Below are positions 50,727 to 60,769 of a stretch of 64,000 nucleotides of DNA, piece after piece. Below the pieces are notes generated by a model. The model was not told where the DNA came from. It was given only the letters and a program-made list of their open reading frames with translations, and did no database searches. The first letter of the stretch is position 1. Each line of letters starts with the position of its first letter. A program made the position numbers and the translations under genes. Source of the stretch: Lactiplantibacillus xiangfangensis (GTDB lineage: Bacteria > Bacillota > Bacilli > Lactobacillales > Lactobacillaceae); the NCBI RefSeq assembly GCF_001438845.1, contig NZ_JQCL01000080.1, positions 365,472-429,471 on the forward strand, given 5' to 3'.

Positions 50727-51518
50727 CTATTTAAAATTAAAAACTGAACCCGCTAACCAATCCCCTAGCTTAGGCGCCGTTTGGTAGCCTAAGTTAGCCG
50801 CAGCCATGAACCACGGCCGGTTAATTTCTCGCCGGTGGTGTCCGAGCTTACTGACAACTACTTCCGCCAGTTTAACCGGGTTGAGCGCCAACCGTTCAAC
50901 CTGTGCTAAATAATGGCCACTCGGATCCGCCGTCTTGAAAAAGTCGGTCTTGATTGGTCCAGGATTGACCGTCATCACATTAATATGATGTCCCTTTAAT
51001 TCTAAACGTAAGGCGTTGTCGTAGGCAATCAAAGCCGCTTTTGTCGCCGCATAAACGGCCGACTTAGGCGTTGCGATTTTGCCCGCAATCGACGCGACGT
51101 TTACAATTTCACCGTAATCTTGGTCGATCATCCGCTGAGCGGCTAATTGACTGATGTACATGATTCCTAGCGTATTCACCCGAAACATCTTCGCCGTTAA
51201 CGCCGCGGAGATTTCCACAGCCGGCGCCATATAGCCAAATCCAGCGGCGTTGATGACTAGGTCTAAATGACCAAACACCTCGTCAATTGTTGCAAAGACG
51301 TGGTCCACTTCCGTCACATGGCTAACGTCACATTGAATCGCTAAGGCTTGCGCCCCTGACAAAATGCGACACTGATCAGCAACTCGAACTAGCCGTTCCT
51401 GTCTGCGCGCCGCTAACACCACGTTAGCGCCCTGCGCAGCAACGGCCAATGCTAATTGTTCACCCAAGCCACTGGATGCTCCCGTAACTAGAACCGTTTG
51501 ACCAGTTAAACTTGCCAT
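50727..51518 (-). CDS. Short-chain dehydrogenase/reductase (DltE/YqjQ-type SDR)
   Basis: 263 residues, classical SDR: TGxxxGxG as VTGASSGLGEQLA (about 11-23), NAAGFGY (about 89-95), the catalytic Ser in VASIAG (about 142) and YxxxK as YAATKAAL (about 156-163). NAD(P)-dependent; substrate unknown. Closely packed with rnz (10 bases) and lapA, as B. subtilis yqjQ is with rnz. Confidence 0.92.
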   Translation of the reverse strand: MASLTGQTVLVTGASSGLGEQLALAVAAQGANVVLAARRQERLVRVADQCRILSGAQALAIQCDVSHVTEVDHVFATIDEVFGHLDLVINAAGFGYMAPAVEISAALTAKMFRVNTLGIMYISQLAAQRMIDQDYGEIVNVASIAGKIATPKSAVYAATKAALIAYDNALRLELKGHHINVMTVNPGPIKTDFFKTADPSGHYLAQVERLALNPVKLAEVVVSKLGHHRREINRPWFMAAANLGYQTAPKLGDWLAGSVFNFK

Positions 51519-51528
51519 GTCACTTCAC

Positions 51529-52464
51529 CTAAGCTTTCTTTTGTAATGGAATATCGATTAAATCAAAGTCGCGTACGACCTTGGTATTAGCAAAGACTTT
51601 CTGAGCCTGTTTCTGCAATTCCTTACTCAATTTTCCAGTGTACCGTGCCGAAATGTGCGTCAGTAATAATTGACGAACGCCAGCCTGTTTTGCCACTTGC
51701 GCCGCTTGCGTACTAGTTGAATGGAAGTAGTTATGTGCTAACTTGCCCTCATCCTTACCAAAAGTACTCTCGTGGACCAAAGCGTCAGCGTCCTGAGCTA
51801 AAATTGCAGCGTTCGGCGTTTTACGGGTGTCACCTAAGATCGTTACGGTCCGGCCCGCCTGTGGTGCAGCAATGTAATCCTGACCATTAATGATCCGACC
51901 GTCATCCAAAGTAACCGTTTGACCAGCTTTTAATTGCCCATAAACGGGACCACTCGGAATATTTAACGCTTTGAGACGGTCAGCCTGTAATTCACCCGGA
52001 TGATCCGCTTCTTCTACCCGGTAGCCGTAACAAGCAATCCGGTGTTCCAACGGTAAGCAACTCACCTTAAACGTGGCGTCTTCAAAAATCGTACCGCCAT
52101 CACTAATTTCTTGAAACTTTAACGGGTACGACAACCGCGTGCCGGACACCCGTAAAGAAGTTTGGACAAAATCACGAATCCCCACGGGCCCATAAATGGT
52201 CAACGGTTCATCCCCGCCTTGAAAAGAACGGGAACTCAGTAACCCTGGTAACCCAAAGATGTGGTCGCCATGTAAATGAGTAATAAAAATTTTGGCGATC
52301 TTTCGTGGCTTCAACGTCATTCTCAAGATTTGGTGTTGCGTCCCTTCACCCACATCGAAGAGCCAAACTTCGTTCCGTTCGTCTAGAAGTCGGAGCGCAG
52401 TGCTTGTGACGTTACGAAATTTTCCCGGTGAGCCGGCACCGGTACCTAAAAATTCTAATTGCAT
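51529..52464 (-). CDS. rnz: Ribonuclease Z
   Basis: 311 residues, metallo-beta-lactamase fold. The zinc motif [12 protein letters not shown] is at about 63-74, with GDTRKTPN (about 212) and LLTHISARY (about 272). It starts [15 protein letters not shown], as in the tRNase Z family. It cuts the 3' trailer of tRNAs lacking an encoded CCA, such as the tRNA-Ser in this window. Head of the rnz-SDR-lapA-recJ-apt cluster. Confidence 0.97.
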   Translation of the reverse strand: MQLEFLGTGAGSPGKFRNVTSTALRLLDERNEVWLFDVGEGTQHQILRMTLKPRKIAKIFITHLHGDHIFGLPGLLSSRSFQGGDEPLTIYGPVGIRDFVQTSLRVSGTRLSYPLKFQEISDGGTIFEDATFKVSCLPLEHRIACYGYRVEEADHPGELQADRLKALNIPSGPVYGQLKAGQTVTLDDGRIINGQDYIAAPQAGRTVTILGDTRKTPNAAILAQDADALVHESTFGKDEGKLAHNYFHSTSTQAAQVAKQAGVRQLLLTHISARYTGKLSKELQKQAQKVFANTKVVRDFDLIDIPLQKKA

Positions 52465-52695
52465 ATTTTTGTTCGTCCTTATCTGTACAGTCTGTCAATT
52501 ATTTTACCGAAATTAATGGTAAGAAACAATTGTCGGAACCAGCCGGAGCCGATTTTTTTGGAGCTATCCTCTTATTTTAACATGCAGATTCGTATTTATT
52601 GCCATGACCCCGCAAAACAGTCAAAATAATTCTCAGCAGGCCGCATACTTTGGTAATATAAAAATAGTAATTAATTTATGTTAGGGGGGTGTCTG

Positions 52696-52980
52696 ATGCG
52701 ACTAATTGATTTTAACTTATCCACGGCTGACCTAACGCCCAGTATGCCCCTCTTTTGGGAGACATCCGCGCATCAGCTCGTTCCGATTAAAGCCGTTCAA
52801 TTACAACAACAGCAATTAGTCCTGATTCCGCAGGCGGGGGCCACCCCTTTGACACTAAATCAGCTCAACGCCCGGACCCGGCAGCTAAGCGGCCCCACCC
52901 AGTTATACGTGCAAACGCCGGTGACCATCGAACCACTCTTTGGCTACCGCCTCAATCAGGCCCGCCTTTTATTTGGCTAA
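52696..52980 (+). CDS. Small hypothetical protein
   Basis: 94 residues from ATG 52696 with TAGGGGGG upstream; the ATG at 52678 lies before the ribosome site. It contains FNLSTADLTPSMPLFWETSA and a Gln/Leu-rich middle (QLQQQQLVLIPQAG). No membrane segment, no recognised family. It stands alone between rnz and obgE, convergent with obgE, sharing a bidirectional terminator. Confidence 0.7.
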   Translation: MRLIDFNLSTADLTPSMPLFWETSAHQLVPIKAVQLQQQQLVLIPQAGATPLTLNQLNARTRQLSGPTQLYVQTPVTIEPLFGYRLNQARLLFG

Positions 52981-53007
52981 AATTCTGCCGGTTTCATCAT
53001 CAGACGA

Positions 53008-53047
53008 TAAAAACGGTCATCCGCAAATTTGCGAATGACCGTTTTTG
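53008..53047. terminator. Bidirectional terminator between the small gene and obgE
   Basis: AAAAACGGTCAT-C-CGCAAA/TTTGCG-A-ATGACCGTTTTT stem with A and T runs on either side. Confidence 0.9.
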
Positions 53048-53052
53048 ATTGC

Positions 53053-54348
53053 TTAATCCATAAATTGGAACGAATAATCGAGAATTTGAATCGTATCGCC
53101 GTTCTTGGCGCCAGCGGCCCGTAAGCCGTCATCGATCCCCATCCCACGCAATTGCCGTGCAAACCGCATGAGACTTTCCTCGTGGTCCAGGTTCGTCATC
53201 TTGAAGAGCCGTTCAAGCTTCTCGCCAGAAAGGACAAACAAGCCCTCTTCCGGATTATCGATTGTGAAGTCTTGACTGGTTTCAGTCGTGTAATCACGAT
53301 GTTCAACGTCGTCAACACCCTTGACTGGGAACTGTGGCGTCGTATCTAGCAAGTCCGCCGTCTTCGCTAACAAGGGCTTAATGCCTTGTTGCGTAATAGA
53401 AGAGATTGGGTAAATCTCTGGCATGCTTGGTAACGTCTTGTCAGCCGCTAACTTCGTCTTAAATTCTGCCAAGTTGTCCGCTGAATCCGGCATATCCATC
53501 TTAGTTGCAACGACGATCTGTGGCCGTTTCAACAAATCAGGGTCGTAACTCGTCAACTCGTGATTGATTTTCAAATAATCTTCAAACGGATCATTTTCTT
53601 CAATCCCACTCATATCAATGAGGTGTAAGATGACCCGCGTCCGTTCAATGTGCCGTAAGAATTGGATTCCTAACCCAACCCCGTTAGCGGCCCCTTCAAT
53701 CAAGCCGGGCAAATCCGCCATCACAAAGTCCCGGCCGTCATCCAAACGAACCATCCCCAGGTTAGGAACTAACGTCGTAAAGTGGTACGCCGCAATCTTA
53801 GGCTTGGCACTTGTCACAACGGATAACAGTGTTGACTTACCCACTGATGGGAAACCGACTAAACCGACATCCGCCAAGACTTTTAATTCCATTCGGATGG
53901 TTAATTCGCCACCCGGTTCACCGTTTTCAGAAATTTCTGGTGCGGGATTTTTAGGACTCGCAAAGTGAATGTTACCACGACCACCACGGCCACCCTTGGC
54001 AACCACTAGTTTTTGGCCCTTTTCGGTAATATCACCAATTAGTGCGCCAGTTTCCGCATCCGTGACCACCGTCCCTAAAGGCACGTTGATTACGCGATCC
54101 TTGGCGGAACGACCAGTCATCTGCTTAATCATCCCGTTGCCACCATTATCGGCTTTGAACTTACGCGTATACCGGAAATCCATCAACGTCCGCAAGCCCT
54201 CATCAGCTTGCAAGACGATACTTCCACCACGACCACCGTCACCGCCGGCCGGGCCACCGTTAGGCACGAACTTTTCACGACGGAAAGCAACCATGCCGTT
54301 ACCACCGTTACCGGCCTTTACATCTACTTTTACTTGATCAACAAACAT
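53053..54348 (-). CDS. obgE: GTPase Obg (CgtA)
   Basis: 431 residues: glycine-rich Obg fold ([20 protein letters not shown] onward, about 1-158), G domain (G1 [11 protein letters not shown] about 166-176, G3 DLPGLIEGA) and a C-terminal OCT domain (about 345-430). Involved in late 50S assembly and the stress response. Monocistronic. Confidence 0.97.
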   Translation of the reverse strand: MFVDQVKVDVKAGNGGNGMVAFRREKFVPNGGPAGGDGGRGGSIVLQADEGLRTLMDFRYTRKFKADNGGNGMIKQMTGRSAKDRVINVPLGTVVTDAETGALIGDITEKGQKLVVAKGGRGGRGNIHFASPKNPAPEISENGEPGGELTIRMELKVLADVGLVGFPSVGKSTLLSVVTSAKPKIAAYHFTTLVPNLGMVRLDDGRDFVMADLPGLIEGAANGVGLGIQFLRHIERTRVILHLIDMSGIEENDPFEDYLKINHELTSYDPDLLKRPQIVVATKMDMPDSADNLAEFKTKLAADKTLPSMPEIYPISSITQQGIKPLLAKTADLLDTTPQFPVKGVDDVEHRDYTTETSQDFTIDNPEEGLFVLSGEKLERLFKMTNLDHEESLMRFARQLRGMGIDDGLRAAGAKNGDTIQILDYSFQFMD

Positions 54349-54490
54349 GTTTTTTCCCCTGTTTCTTCTATATTATTTATCTACGAAAATGCTCGTGCGA
54401 AATTAGATACCTGACCTAGTATACAAATGTTCCGGCCCGTCGTCAAAAGTTCCGCTAATAAACGGCTTTTCTACGCTCAGATAAGTCTTA

Positions 54491-54556
54491 TTTGCACATC
54501 GATGACTGTTTTTGAATTATTTTGACGTTTTTTGAACGTTTTTGTTGCATTTTGAT
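54491..54556 (+). promoter_or_regulatory. Phased TTTTG direct repeats, likely FruR operator array
   Basis: TTTG occurs at 54491, 54511, 54521, 54531, 54541 and 54551, exact multiples of ten bases apart; five have a T before (TTTTG) and four continue with A. One face of the helix is thus marked over six turns, and the array covers the -35 at 54545-54550. DeoR-family sugar regulators bind such direct repeats, so FruR is the natural ligand. Confidence 0.7.
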
Positions 54557-54573
54557 TACTGAGCAGGTATATT
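54545..54573 (+). promoter_or_regulatory. fruRKA promoter
   Basis: TTGCAT (54545-54550), 17-base spacer, TATATT (54568-54573). Confidence 0.88.
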
Positions 54574-54594
54574 AGTCTTCGGAGGGATTTGAAA

Positions 54595-55350
54595 GTGCTT
54601 ACAGAAGAACGACAACAGTACATTTTAAATACGATCCGTTTCAAGGGCATTATTAAAATCAAGGACATCGTTTCTAAAACTAGTTGCTCAGAATCCACGG
54701 CTCGCCGGGATTTACAACAGTTAGAGGAACAGGGGGAATTGTTACGCGTCCACGGTGGCGCTAAATACATGAACTCGCTCCAAGAAGAACCCGCGATGAA
54801 CGATAAAGTTTCCCGTAACGTGGACGCCAAGGACCATATTGCGCAGCAAGCGGTCGCGAACATTCAAGTCGACGACGTCATTTACTTAGACGCCGGGACT
54901 TCAACGCTCGCGATGATCCACCATTTGAATCCAGGTTATAACCTGCGCGTCGTGACTAACGGCGTGGTTCACGCTTCCGCTTTAGCGGATATGGGCATTC
55001 AAACCTACTTGCTTGGTGGTAATTTGAAAGGCACTACCAAAGCCGTCATTGGTCCCGAAGCTGTCAAGTCGTTACAGGAATACCGGTTCAACAAAGTTTT
55101 CTTGGGGATTAACGGTGTCCACCCAAAGTTTGGGTTAACAACACCCGACCCTGACGAAGCGATCGTTAAAAAAACCGCAATTGCCCAAAGTGAAGAAAGC
55201 TTCATTTTGGTCGATAGTACTAAATTTGACCACGTTTCGTTTGCTCGGGTCGGTGATTTGTCCAGTGCCACGATTATTACCGACAAGTTAACCCCAACGT
55301 TGGCCGACCAATATCAACCATTAACTACGATTCAGGAGGTTCAATCATGA
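54595..55350 (+). CDS. fruR: DeoR family regulator of fructose genes, FruR
   Basis: 251 residues from GTG 54595, eight bases after GGAGGG; the TTG two codons earlier is too close to that site. N-terminal HTH (ERQQYILNTIRFKGI ... CSESTARRDLQQLEEQGELLRVHGGA, the DeoR signature) and a C-terminal sugar-phosphate-binding ISOCOT domain (VIYLDAGTSTLAMI, NGVVHASALA, LLGGNLKG). Expected effector is fructose-1-phosphate. First gene of fruR-fruK-fruA, with its stop overlapping fruK. Confidence 0.95.
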   Translation: MLTEERQQYILNTIRFKGIIKIKDIVSKTSCSESTARRDLQQLEEQGELLRVHGGAKYMNSLQEEPAMNDKVSRNVDAKDHIAQQAVANIQVDDVIYLDAGTSTLAMIHHLNPGYNLRVVTNGVVHASALADMGIQTYLLGGNLKGTTKAVIGPEAVKSLQEYRFNKVFLGINGVHPKFGLTTPDPDEAIVKKTAIAQSEESFILVDSTKFDHVSFARVGDLSSATIITDKLTPTLADQYQPLTTIQEVQS

Positions 55351-56264
55351 TTTACACCATTACCGTTAATCCTTCGATTGACTACGTGGTTCAACTACCC
55401 CACATGGAACTGGGTAGCGTCAACCGTTTGAAACACACCGCCAAATTACCAGGTGGTAAAGGGATCAACGTTTCGCAGATTTTAAATGACCTCGAACAAC
55501 CTAATAAGGCGCTCGGATTTATCGGGGGCTTCACCGGAACCTTCATTAGTGAGGCACTGAAGGCGAAGGGTCTCGATTGTCACTTTACAAAAATTGCGGA
55601 CGATACCCGGATCAACGTTAAAATCCACGCTGATGAAGAAACTGAATTGAACGGTGCCGGTCCTGACATCACCGCCAGTGAGATTGACGCGTTTTACCAA
55701 GAACTCGCCAACCTCACGCCCGATGACGTGGTCGTTATGTCTGGTAGCTTAGCACCTAGCCTACCAGATAGCTTCTACTACGACATCATCCAAAAGGTCG
55801 AAGCTGCCGGTGCAAACTTCGTTATCGACACGACTGGTGAAGCCTTGAAAAAGACGTTGCCAAGCCATCCACTGGTAGTTAAACCAAACAACCATGAATT
55901 AGCCGACTACTACCACACCACTTTTAACAGTCGTGACGACATTATTGCCGCCGGTCAACGGATGTTAAAAGAAGGTGCGCAACACGTCTTAATCTCCATG
56001 GCTGGTGATGGTGGCCTTCTGATTACGGCAGACGCCGTTTACTTCAGCGCCGCACCTAAGGGTCACGTTATCAACTCCGTTGGTGCTGGGGATTCAATGA
56101 TTGGTGGGTTCGTTGGCACCTTCGCTAAGACCCACGATGCCGTTGAAAGTTTCCGTTATGGTTTAGCTTGTGGTTCCGCAACCGCCTTTTCTGAAGACAT
56201 TGCGACCCGGGCCAAGATCGATGAGATTTTACCACAAATTAAGATTGAACAATTAACTAACTAG
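55347..56264 (+). CDS. fruK: 1-phosphofructokinase
   Basis: 305 residues, PfkB family. The N-terminal signature is KLPGGKGINVSQIL (about 31-44), and the C-terminal AGDSMIGGFVG (about 250-260) holds the catalytic Asp. It phosphorylates fructose-1-phosphate, the product of FruA, to fructose-1,6-bisphosphate. ATG overlaps the fruR stop by four bases (ATGA). Confidence 0.96.
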   Translation: MIYTITVNPSIDYVVQLPHMELGSVNRLKHTAKLPGGKGINVSQILNDLEQPNKALGFIGGFTGTFISEALKAKGLDCHFTKIADDTRINVKIHADEETELNGAGPDITASEIDAFYQELANLTPDDVVVMSGSLAPSLPDSFYYDIIQKVEAAGANFVIDTTGEALKKTLPSHPLVVKPNNHELADYYHTTFNSRDDIIAAGQRMLKEGAQHVLISMAGDGGLLITADAVYFSAAPKGHVINSVGAGDSMIGGFVGTFAKTHDAVESFRYGLACGSATAFSEDIATRAKIDEILPQIKIEQLTN

Positions 56265-56290
56265 CGTTTAGAAAGGACTGTTCACACACT

Positions 56291-58261
56291 ATGGATATCC
56301 GCGACTTATTATTAAAAGACGTCATGATCATGGACATGCAAGCCACGACCAAGGACGAAGCCATTGATGAGTTAGTTCATAAATATGCCGAACAAGGCGT
56401 CATCAACGACGAAGCACTTTACAAACAAGACATCATCAAGCGTGAAGCTGAATCAACCACCGGGATCGGTGATGGTATTGCCATGCCCCACGCCAAAGAT
56501 AAGGCTGTTCAACGGGCAACCGTTTTATTCGCCAAGAGTCAAAACGGGGTCGACTTTAACGCCTTAGATGGCCAACCCGTTCACCTCTTCTTTATGATTG
56601 CTGCCCCTGAAGGTGCTAATAACACCCACTTAGCTGCGTTAGCTGCCCTTTCCAGTTTACTAATTGATCCTGAATTAGTTGGTAAGTTGAAAAAAGCGCA
56701 AACACCAGAAGAAGTTCAACAACTCTTCGGTGATGCACAGGCTGCTAAAGAAGAAAAAGAAGCTAAGGATGCAGCGGCTAAAGCTGAAAAAGAAGCAGCG
56801 GCTGCCAAAGCCCCTGCTAGTGAACAACGTCCCTACATCGTTGGGGTCACCGCTTGTCCTAACGGGATTGCCCATACTTACATGGCCGAAGCTGCTTTAA
56901 TCAAGCAAGCTGAAGCGATGAACGTTGACATCAAAATTGAAACTAACGGTTCCGAAGGGGTTAAACATTTATTGACCGCTGACGAAATCGCCCGTGCCCA
57001 AGGGGTCATCATTGCCGCTGATAAAAAAGTTAAGATGCCCCGGTTTGACGGCAAGCCATTGGTTAACCGCCCCGTTACGGACGGAATCAACAAAGCCGAA
57101 GAACTAATTAATGAAGTTTTAGATGGTAAAGCCCCCGTTTATCATGACGCTGACGGTGGTGCCAGTGATGATGACGAAGGCGCTTCTGCAAACGGTAGCG
57201 TCTGGGGTGAAGTTTACAAAGACTTAATGAACGGGATTTCACACATGCTGCCATTCGTTGTTGGTGGTGGGATCTTAATGGCCCTCTCCTTCATCATCGA
57301 ACAATTTGCTGGTGAAAAGAGCTTAGCCTTTACCTTCCTTAACCAATCTGGGAACATGGCCTTTGCTTTCATGGTACCCGTTTTAGCCGCTTACATCGCC
57401 GAATCAATTGGTGATCGTCCTGCCTTGATGCCCGGGTTCGTTGGTGGTTTCATGGCCACAGTTTACACCGGTGCCTACGGTGGTGCCTTCACCGCTTCGA
57501 TTGCTGCTAACGCTAAGAGTCCCGCAGGCTTCTTAGGTGGGTTAGTTGCTGGGTTCTTAGCCGGTTACATTACGGTTTGGATGAAGAAGTGGACTAAGAA
57601 CATGCCACAATCCCTTGAAGGGATGAAGCCAATGTTGATTTACCCAATCTTGGGTCTATTGATTGTTGCCGCTTTGATGTTCTTCATTGTTAACCCAATC
57701 TTCTCCGTTATCAACCAATGGATTACCCACTTCTTAAACTCTATGGGTACCGGTAATGCCGTTATCTTAGGGGTTGTCCTCGGTGGGATGATGTCTATCG
57801 ATATGGGTGGTCCTTTCAACAAGGCCGCTTACGTCTTCGCTACTGGTGCCTTCACTGCAACTCATGATGGTAACTTAATGGCCGCCGTTATGGCTGGTGG
57901 GATGGTTCCACCTTTGGCCACTGCCATTGCGACTGCCTTCTGGCCAAAGAAGTTTACGGATGACGAGCGTAAAGCTGGGATTTCAAACTGGTTACTCGGG
58001 ATTTCCTTCATTACTGAAGGTGCCATTCCATTCGCAACGGCCGATCCTTTGCACGTCATTGGGTCAAGTGTTGTGGGTGCCGCCATTGCCGGTGGGTTAA
58101 CTCAACTCTGGGGTGTCTCCGTCCCTGCTCCTCACGGTGGCTTATGGGTTTCACTATTAGCTACTAACATCTGGGGTTACATTGGCGCTACCATTATCGG
58201 TGCCGTCATTGCCGGGGTTATCCTCGGGTTCTGGAAACCTGCAAAACAAGCACTTAAATAA
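56291..58261 (+). CDS. fruA: PTS fructose transporter subunit EIIABC
   Basis: 656 residues with three fused domains. EIIA has the phospho-histidine His67 in IAMPHAKDKA. An Ala/Glu/Lys-rich linker (about 150-178) leads to EIIB, with the phospho-cysteine Cys189 in VTACPNGIAHTYMAEA. EIIC is a polytopic permease (about 305-655). It takes up fructose as fructose-1-phosphate. It follows fruK by 26 bases; a strong terminator follows. Confidence 0.97.
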   Translation: MDIRDLLLKDVMIMDMQATTKDEAIDELVHKYAEQGVINDEALYKQDIIKREAESTTGIGDGIAMPHAKDKAVQRATVLFAKSQNGVDFNALDGQPVHLFFMIAAPEGANNTHLAALAALSSLLIDPELVGKLKKAQTPEEVQQLFGDAQAAKEEKEAKDAAAKAEKEAAAAKAPASEQRPYIVGVTACPNGIAHTYMAEAALIKQAEAMNVDIKIETNGSEGVKHLLTADEIARAQGVIIAADKKVKMPRFDGKPLVNRPVTDGINKAEELINEVLDGKAPVYHDADGGASDDDEGASANGSVWGEVYKDLMNGISHMLPFVVGGGILMALSFIIEQFAGEKSLAFTFLNQSGNMAFAFMVPVLAAYIAESIGDRPALMPGFVGGFMATVYTGAYGGAFTASIAANAKSPAGFLGGLVAGFLAGYITVWMKKWTKNMPQSLEGMKPMLIYPILGLLIVAALMFFIVNPIFSVINQWITHFLNSMGTGNAVILGVVLGGMMSIDMGGPFNKAAYVFATGAFTATHDGNLMAAVMAGGMVPPLATAIATAFWPKKFTDDERKAGISNWLLGISFITEGAIPFATADPLHVIGSSVVGAAIAGGLTQLWGVSVPAPHGGLWVSLLATNIWGYIGATIIGAVIAGVILGFWKPAKQALK

Positions 58262-58274
58262 TAATCTGATTTAT

Positions 58275-58314
58275 TAAAAAAGTCGTTACTCGATTAAGGG
58301 TAACGACTTTTTTT
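58275..58314 (+). terminator. fru operon terminator
   Basis: AAAAAGTCGTTAC / GTAACGACTTTTT stem with a run of seven T. Confidence 0.92.
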
Positions 58315-58370
58315 GATTTCACAGTATTCTACTTTGCTAAGCAAACCAGAATGCCAAATTAAGCTTATTA

Positions 58371-58901
58371 CTAATGGACACCGTATTTTCTAGCAAGCTT
58401 CTTACTTGTAAAGAGATATTCATCCGTATGCTTACCATTTTTAGAAACCCTTTTTAAAACTTTCACCCGGTGTCCAGCAAGCTTCTTCTTGCCCATTTTA
58501 TAGTAGCCAGCCATCGGAAAGGTAATATTTAGTATTGGATACGTATATAAGACAGACCCCTTCTTAGTTGCATAAATATCGGATACTTTATACTTCTTAT
58601 TATACTTTTTAGCGTATCGCTTAACTGGAAGTTTTACTGAACGTAAATGGAAGGGCACAGTGTATGTCCCCATATCTGCTCGGCTTCCAAACGTTTTTGC
58701 CTTTATCCGTGCAATATTATAATATCGTACACCATCAACTTTACCCTCGTACCGGTAATACGTTCCCCGAAATGACTTTGGAAAAGTCTTTAACGATTTT
58801 TTCGTCTTTGCTTGTACGTTAACGCCTGACGATACCATGCCCCCTGCAACGCCTAACGTAGTCCCAGCAACAATAATGCTCAATACTTTTGTAAGCTTCA
58901 T
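58371..58901 (-). CDS. Hypothetical secreted protein
   Basis: 176 residues from ATG 58901 behind GGAGGG (ten bases). Signal peptide MKLTKVLSIIVAGTTLGVAG with probable cleavage after VNVQA (about residue 34). The mature part is very basic (Lys/Tyr/Arg-rich) with FPKSFRGTYYRYEGKVDGV and VYTYPILNITFP-like strands. No anchor motif. Proteins of this sort are common but uncharacterised in lactobacilli. AT-rich compared with fruA. Confidence 0.75.
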   Translation of the reverse strand: MKLTKVLSIIVAGTTLGVAGGMVSSGVNVQAKTKKSLKTFPKSFRGTYYRYEGKVDGVRYYNIARIKAKTFGSRADMGTYTVPFHLRSVKLPVKRYAKKYNKKYKVSDIYATKKGSVLYTYPILNITFPMAGYYKMGKKKLAGHRVKVLKRVSKNGKHTDEYLFTSKKLARKYGVH

Positions 58902-59251
58902 CTTAGAAAATCCCTCCAAAATAAGTCCCATTTATCAAATATCTAATTTTAAAGCTGATCAAACGAGAACTAACTTGTTCAATCAGCTCACATTCTGGAT
59001 TAAAACTAATATCACCATAATATAATAAATATTATACTACTACGTTTTCAATACAGTCAGATGACTTGAAAATTCTCCCAAAGAATTCGCTGACAGCTTA
59101 AAGCTTTCCGTATTGAATTTTCAATTAAAATTTACATATCCTTTTTTTCTAGATTCATCGTAACCGCTTTGTTTCGAACAATTAATTATCTAACCCAGCA
59201 ATGAAACGGGTATAATTAAACTATTAATTCATTAGAAATGAGACGATTATT
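58902..59251. other. AT-rich intergenic region with an inverted repeat
   Basis: 350 bases between divergent genes. An imperfect 12-base inverted repeat, AGCTGATCAAAC (58953-58964) and GTTCAATCAGCT (58977-58988), lies upstream of the secreted protein. TATAAT-like elements occur on both strands, for example GGGTATAAT near 59210 for the downstream gene. No reading frame is supported. Confidence 0.45.
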
Positions 59252-60574
59252 TTGAAACGAACCCTTCCCGCGTTTTTATTAGCCGGGTTGGCAAGTCTGC
59301 TGATTTTGACGGGCTGTCAATCGAAGAAAAAGCAAGCCATCCCACCAGTCACTGGTCATAATTTGACCGCAATGGTGATCAGCGATGACCACGTGATTGC
59401 TCCTAAATTGCACGACAACGGCCCCTCGTTCACCACTTACGCTAGTAACGACGGTGGTGCCAACCTTAAATACAGTGCGACCATCTTTCGCGCGTTCATT
59501 GCGCAGGCCTTAAAAACCAAACCAGACGTCGTCATCGTTAGTGGTGACATTACGAATAACGGTGAAAAAGCGAGTCACGAATACGTGGCTAAACAGCTAA
59601 AACGACTGACCGCCGCTAAAATTCGCGTCTACGTCGTGCCTGGCAACCACGATATCAATAACCCCTTAACACGCAGGTTTAAGGGCAAGCATCAGTACGA
59701 AGTCGACGGAGTCAGTCCCGAGCAGTTCAAACAAATTTATAAAAAGGCGGGTTACGGTCAAGCAGCTAAGACCGACCCCGATTCACTAGCCTACCTCGTT
59801 AAACCAAGTAAAAAGACGTGGTTCTTGATGCTCAACTCGGCCATCTATAAAGGAAACTACCAACAAGGCAGTTCTACGGTCGGTGGTGGCCTGACTGATG
59901 GCACCCTGAACTGGGTCGCTAAAGTTGGTAAGGAAGCGCGGAAACAAGGCGCAACGCTGATTCCCGTCCTTCACCACAATACGATGGACCACACGATGAT
60001 TCATCAAGATTACACGATTGGCTATGCGGATCAGGTTCGCGACGTTTTCAGCAAGGCCAATATCAAGCTATCGCTGACGGGTCACATTCATGCGCAGAGT
60101 ATTAAACACCAAACGGTTAACGGTCAGTCTTTGACCGATATTGCGAGCGGTGCACTCATTATTGGCCCCCACTACTACGGCACGTTAAAAATCAATCAGG
60201 ATAACGGTCACGCGACTTACCACGCGACCCGCTTAAAAGTTGCTGACTACATCAAACAACATCAGAGTGCTAAGGCCGCCAAGACTTACAAAAAATATGA
60301 TCATGACGTCCTGTATGCGTCCGGTTATAACGCCGCTCTCAGTCAGTTATACGAGACCCGCGACGATAACCACCTCTCCACTAAACAAGTCAAACAACTC
60401 GCAGCGGGCATGGGTGAAGCCAACGTCGCAATGTTTCGGGGGACTCCGCTCGCTAAGAATAGTGCGGCACTCAAGGCCTGGAAGAAGCAGCCTAAAGATA
60501 CCTCACTACGCGGCTTTATCTTAATGACTCAGAATTTACACGGTAACTTGACGTGGCAGGGTGCGACCCGTTAA
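59252..60574 (+). CDS. Lipoprotein metallophosphoesterase
   Basis: 440 residues, start TTG 59252. Lipobox LILTGC with Cys at about residue 21. Calcineurin-like phosphoesterase motifs in order: VISDDH (about 43-48), VSGDITNNGE (about 93-102), VPGNHDI (about 128-134), HHN (about 246) and TGHIHAQS (about 276-283). It therefore acts outside the membrane on a phosphoester, possibly nucleotides or phospholipid headgroups; substrate unknown. The C-terminal 130 residues are outside the catalytic fold. Monocistronic. Confidence 0.9.
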   Translation: MKRTLPAFLLAGLASLLILTGCQSKKKQAIPPVTGHNLTAMVISDDHVIAPKLHDNGPSFTTYASNDGGANLKYSATIFRAFIAQALKTKPDVVIVSGDITNNGEKASHEYVAKQLKRLTAAKIRVYVVPGNHDINNPLTRRFKGKHQYEVDGVSPEQFKQIYKKAGYGQAAKTDPDSLAYLVKPSKKTWFLMLNSAIYKGNYQQGSSTVGGGLTDGTLNWVAKVGKEARKQGATLIPVLHHNTMDHTMIHQDYTIGYADQVRDVFSKANIKLSLTGHIHAQSIKHQTVNGQSLTDIASGALIIGPHYYGTLKINQDNGHATYHATRLKVADYIKQHQSAKAAKTYKKYDHDVLYASGYNAALSQLYETRDDNHLSTKQVKQLAAGMGEANVAMFRGTPLAKNSAALKAWKKQPKDTSLRGFILMTQNLHGNLTWQGATR

Positions 60575-60628
60575 GCGTTTGTAACATAGACTCTTAATTA
60601 ATAATTTCAATTATCCATTTAACCACCA

Positions 60629-60663
60629 CAAAAAGGCCTCAGCATACGCTGAAGCCTTTTTTA
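60629..60663 (+). terminator. Terminator of the phosphoesterase gene
   Basis: AAAAAGGCCTCAGC / GCTGAAGCCTTTTT stem and T run. Confidence 0.88.
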
Positions 60664-60769
60664 GCTACTATCAAAACAATAATATCATCACAAAATAATT
60701 TATTAAAAGTCATCAGGCAGATAACACCGATGACGCCCTAATTCTCTTCTTCTAAATTTTGACGCAACG

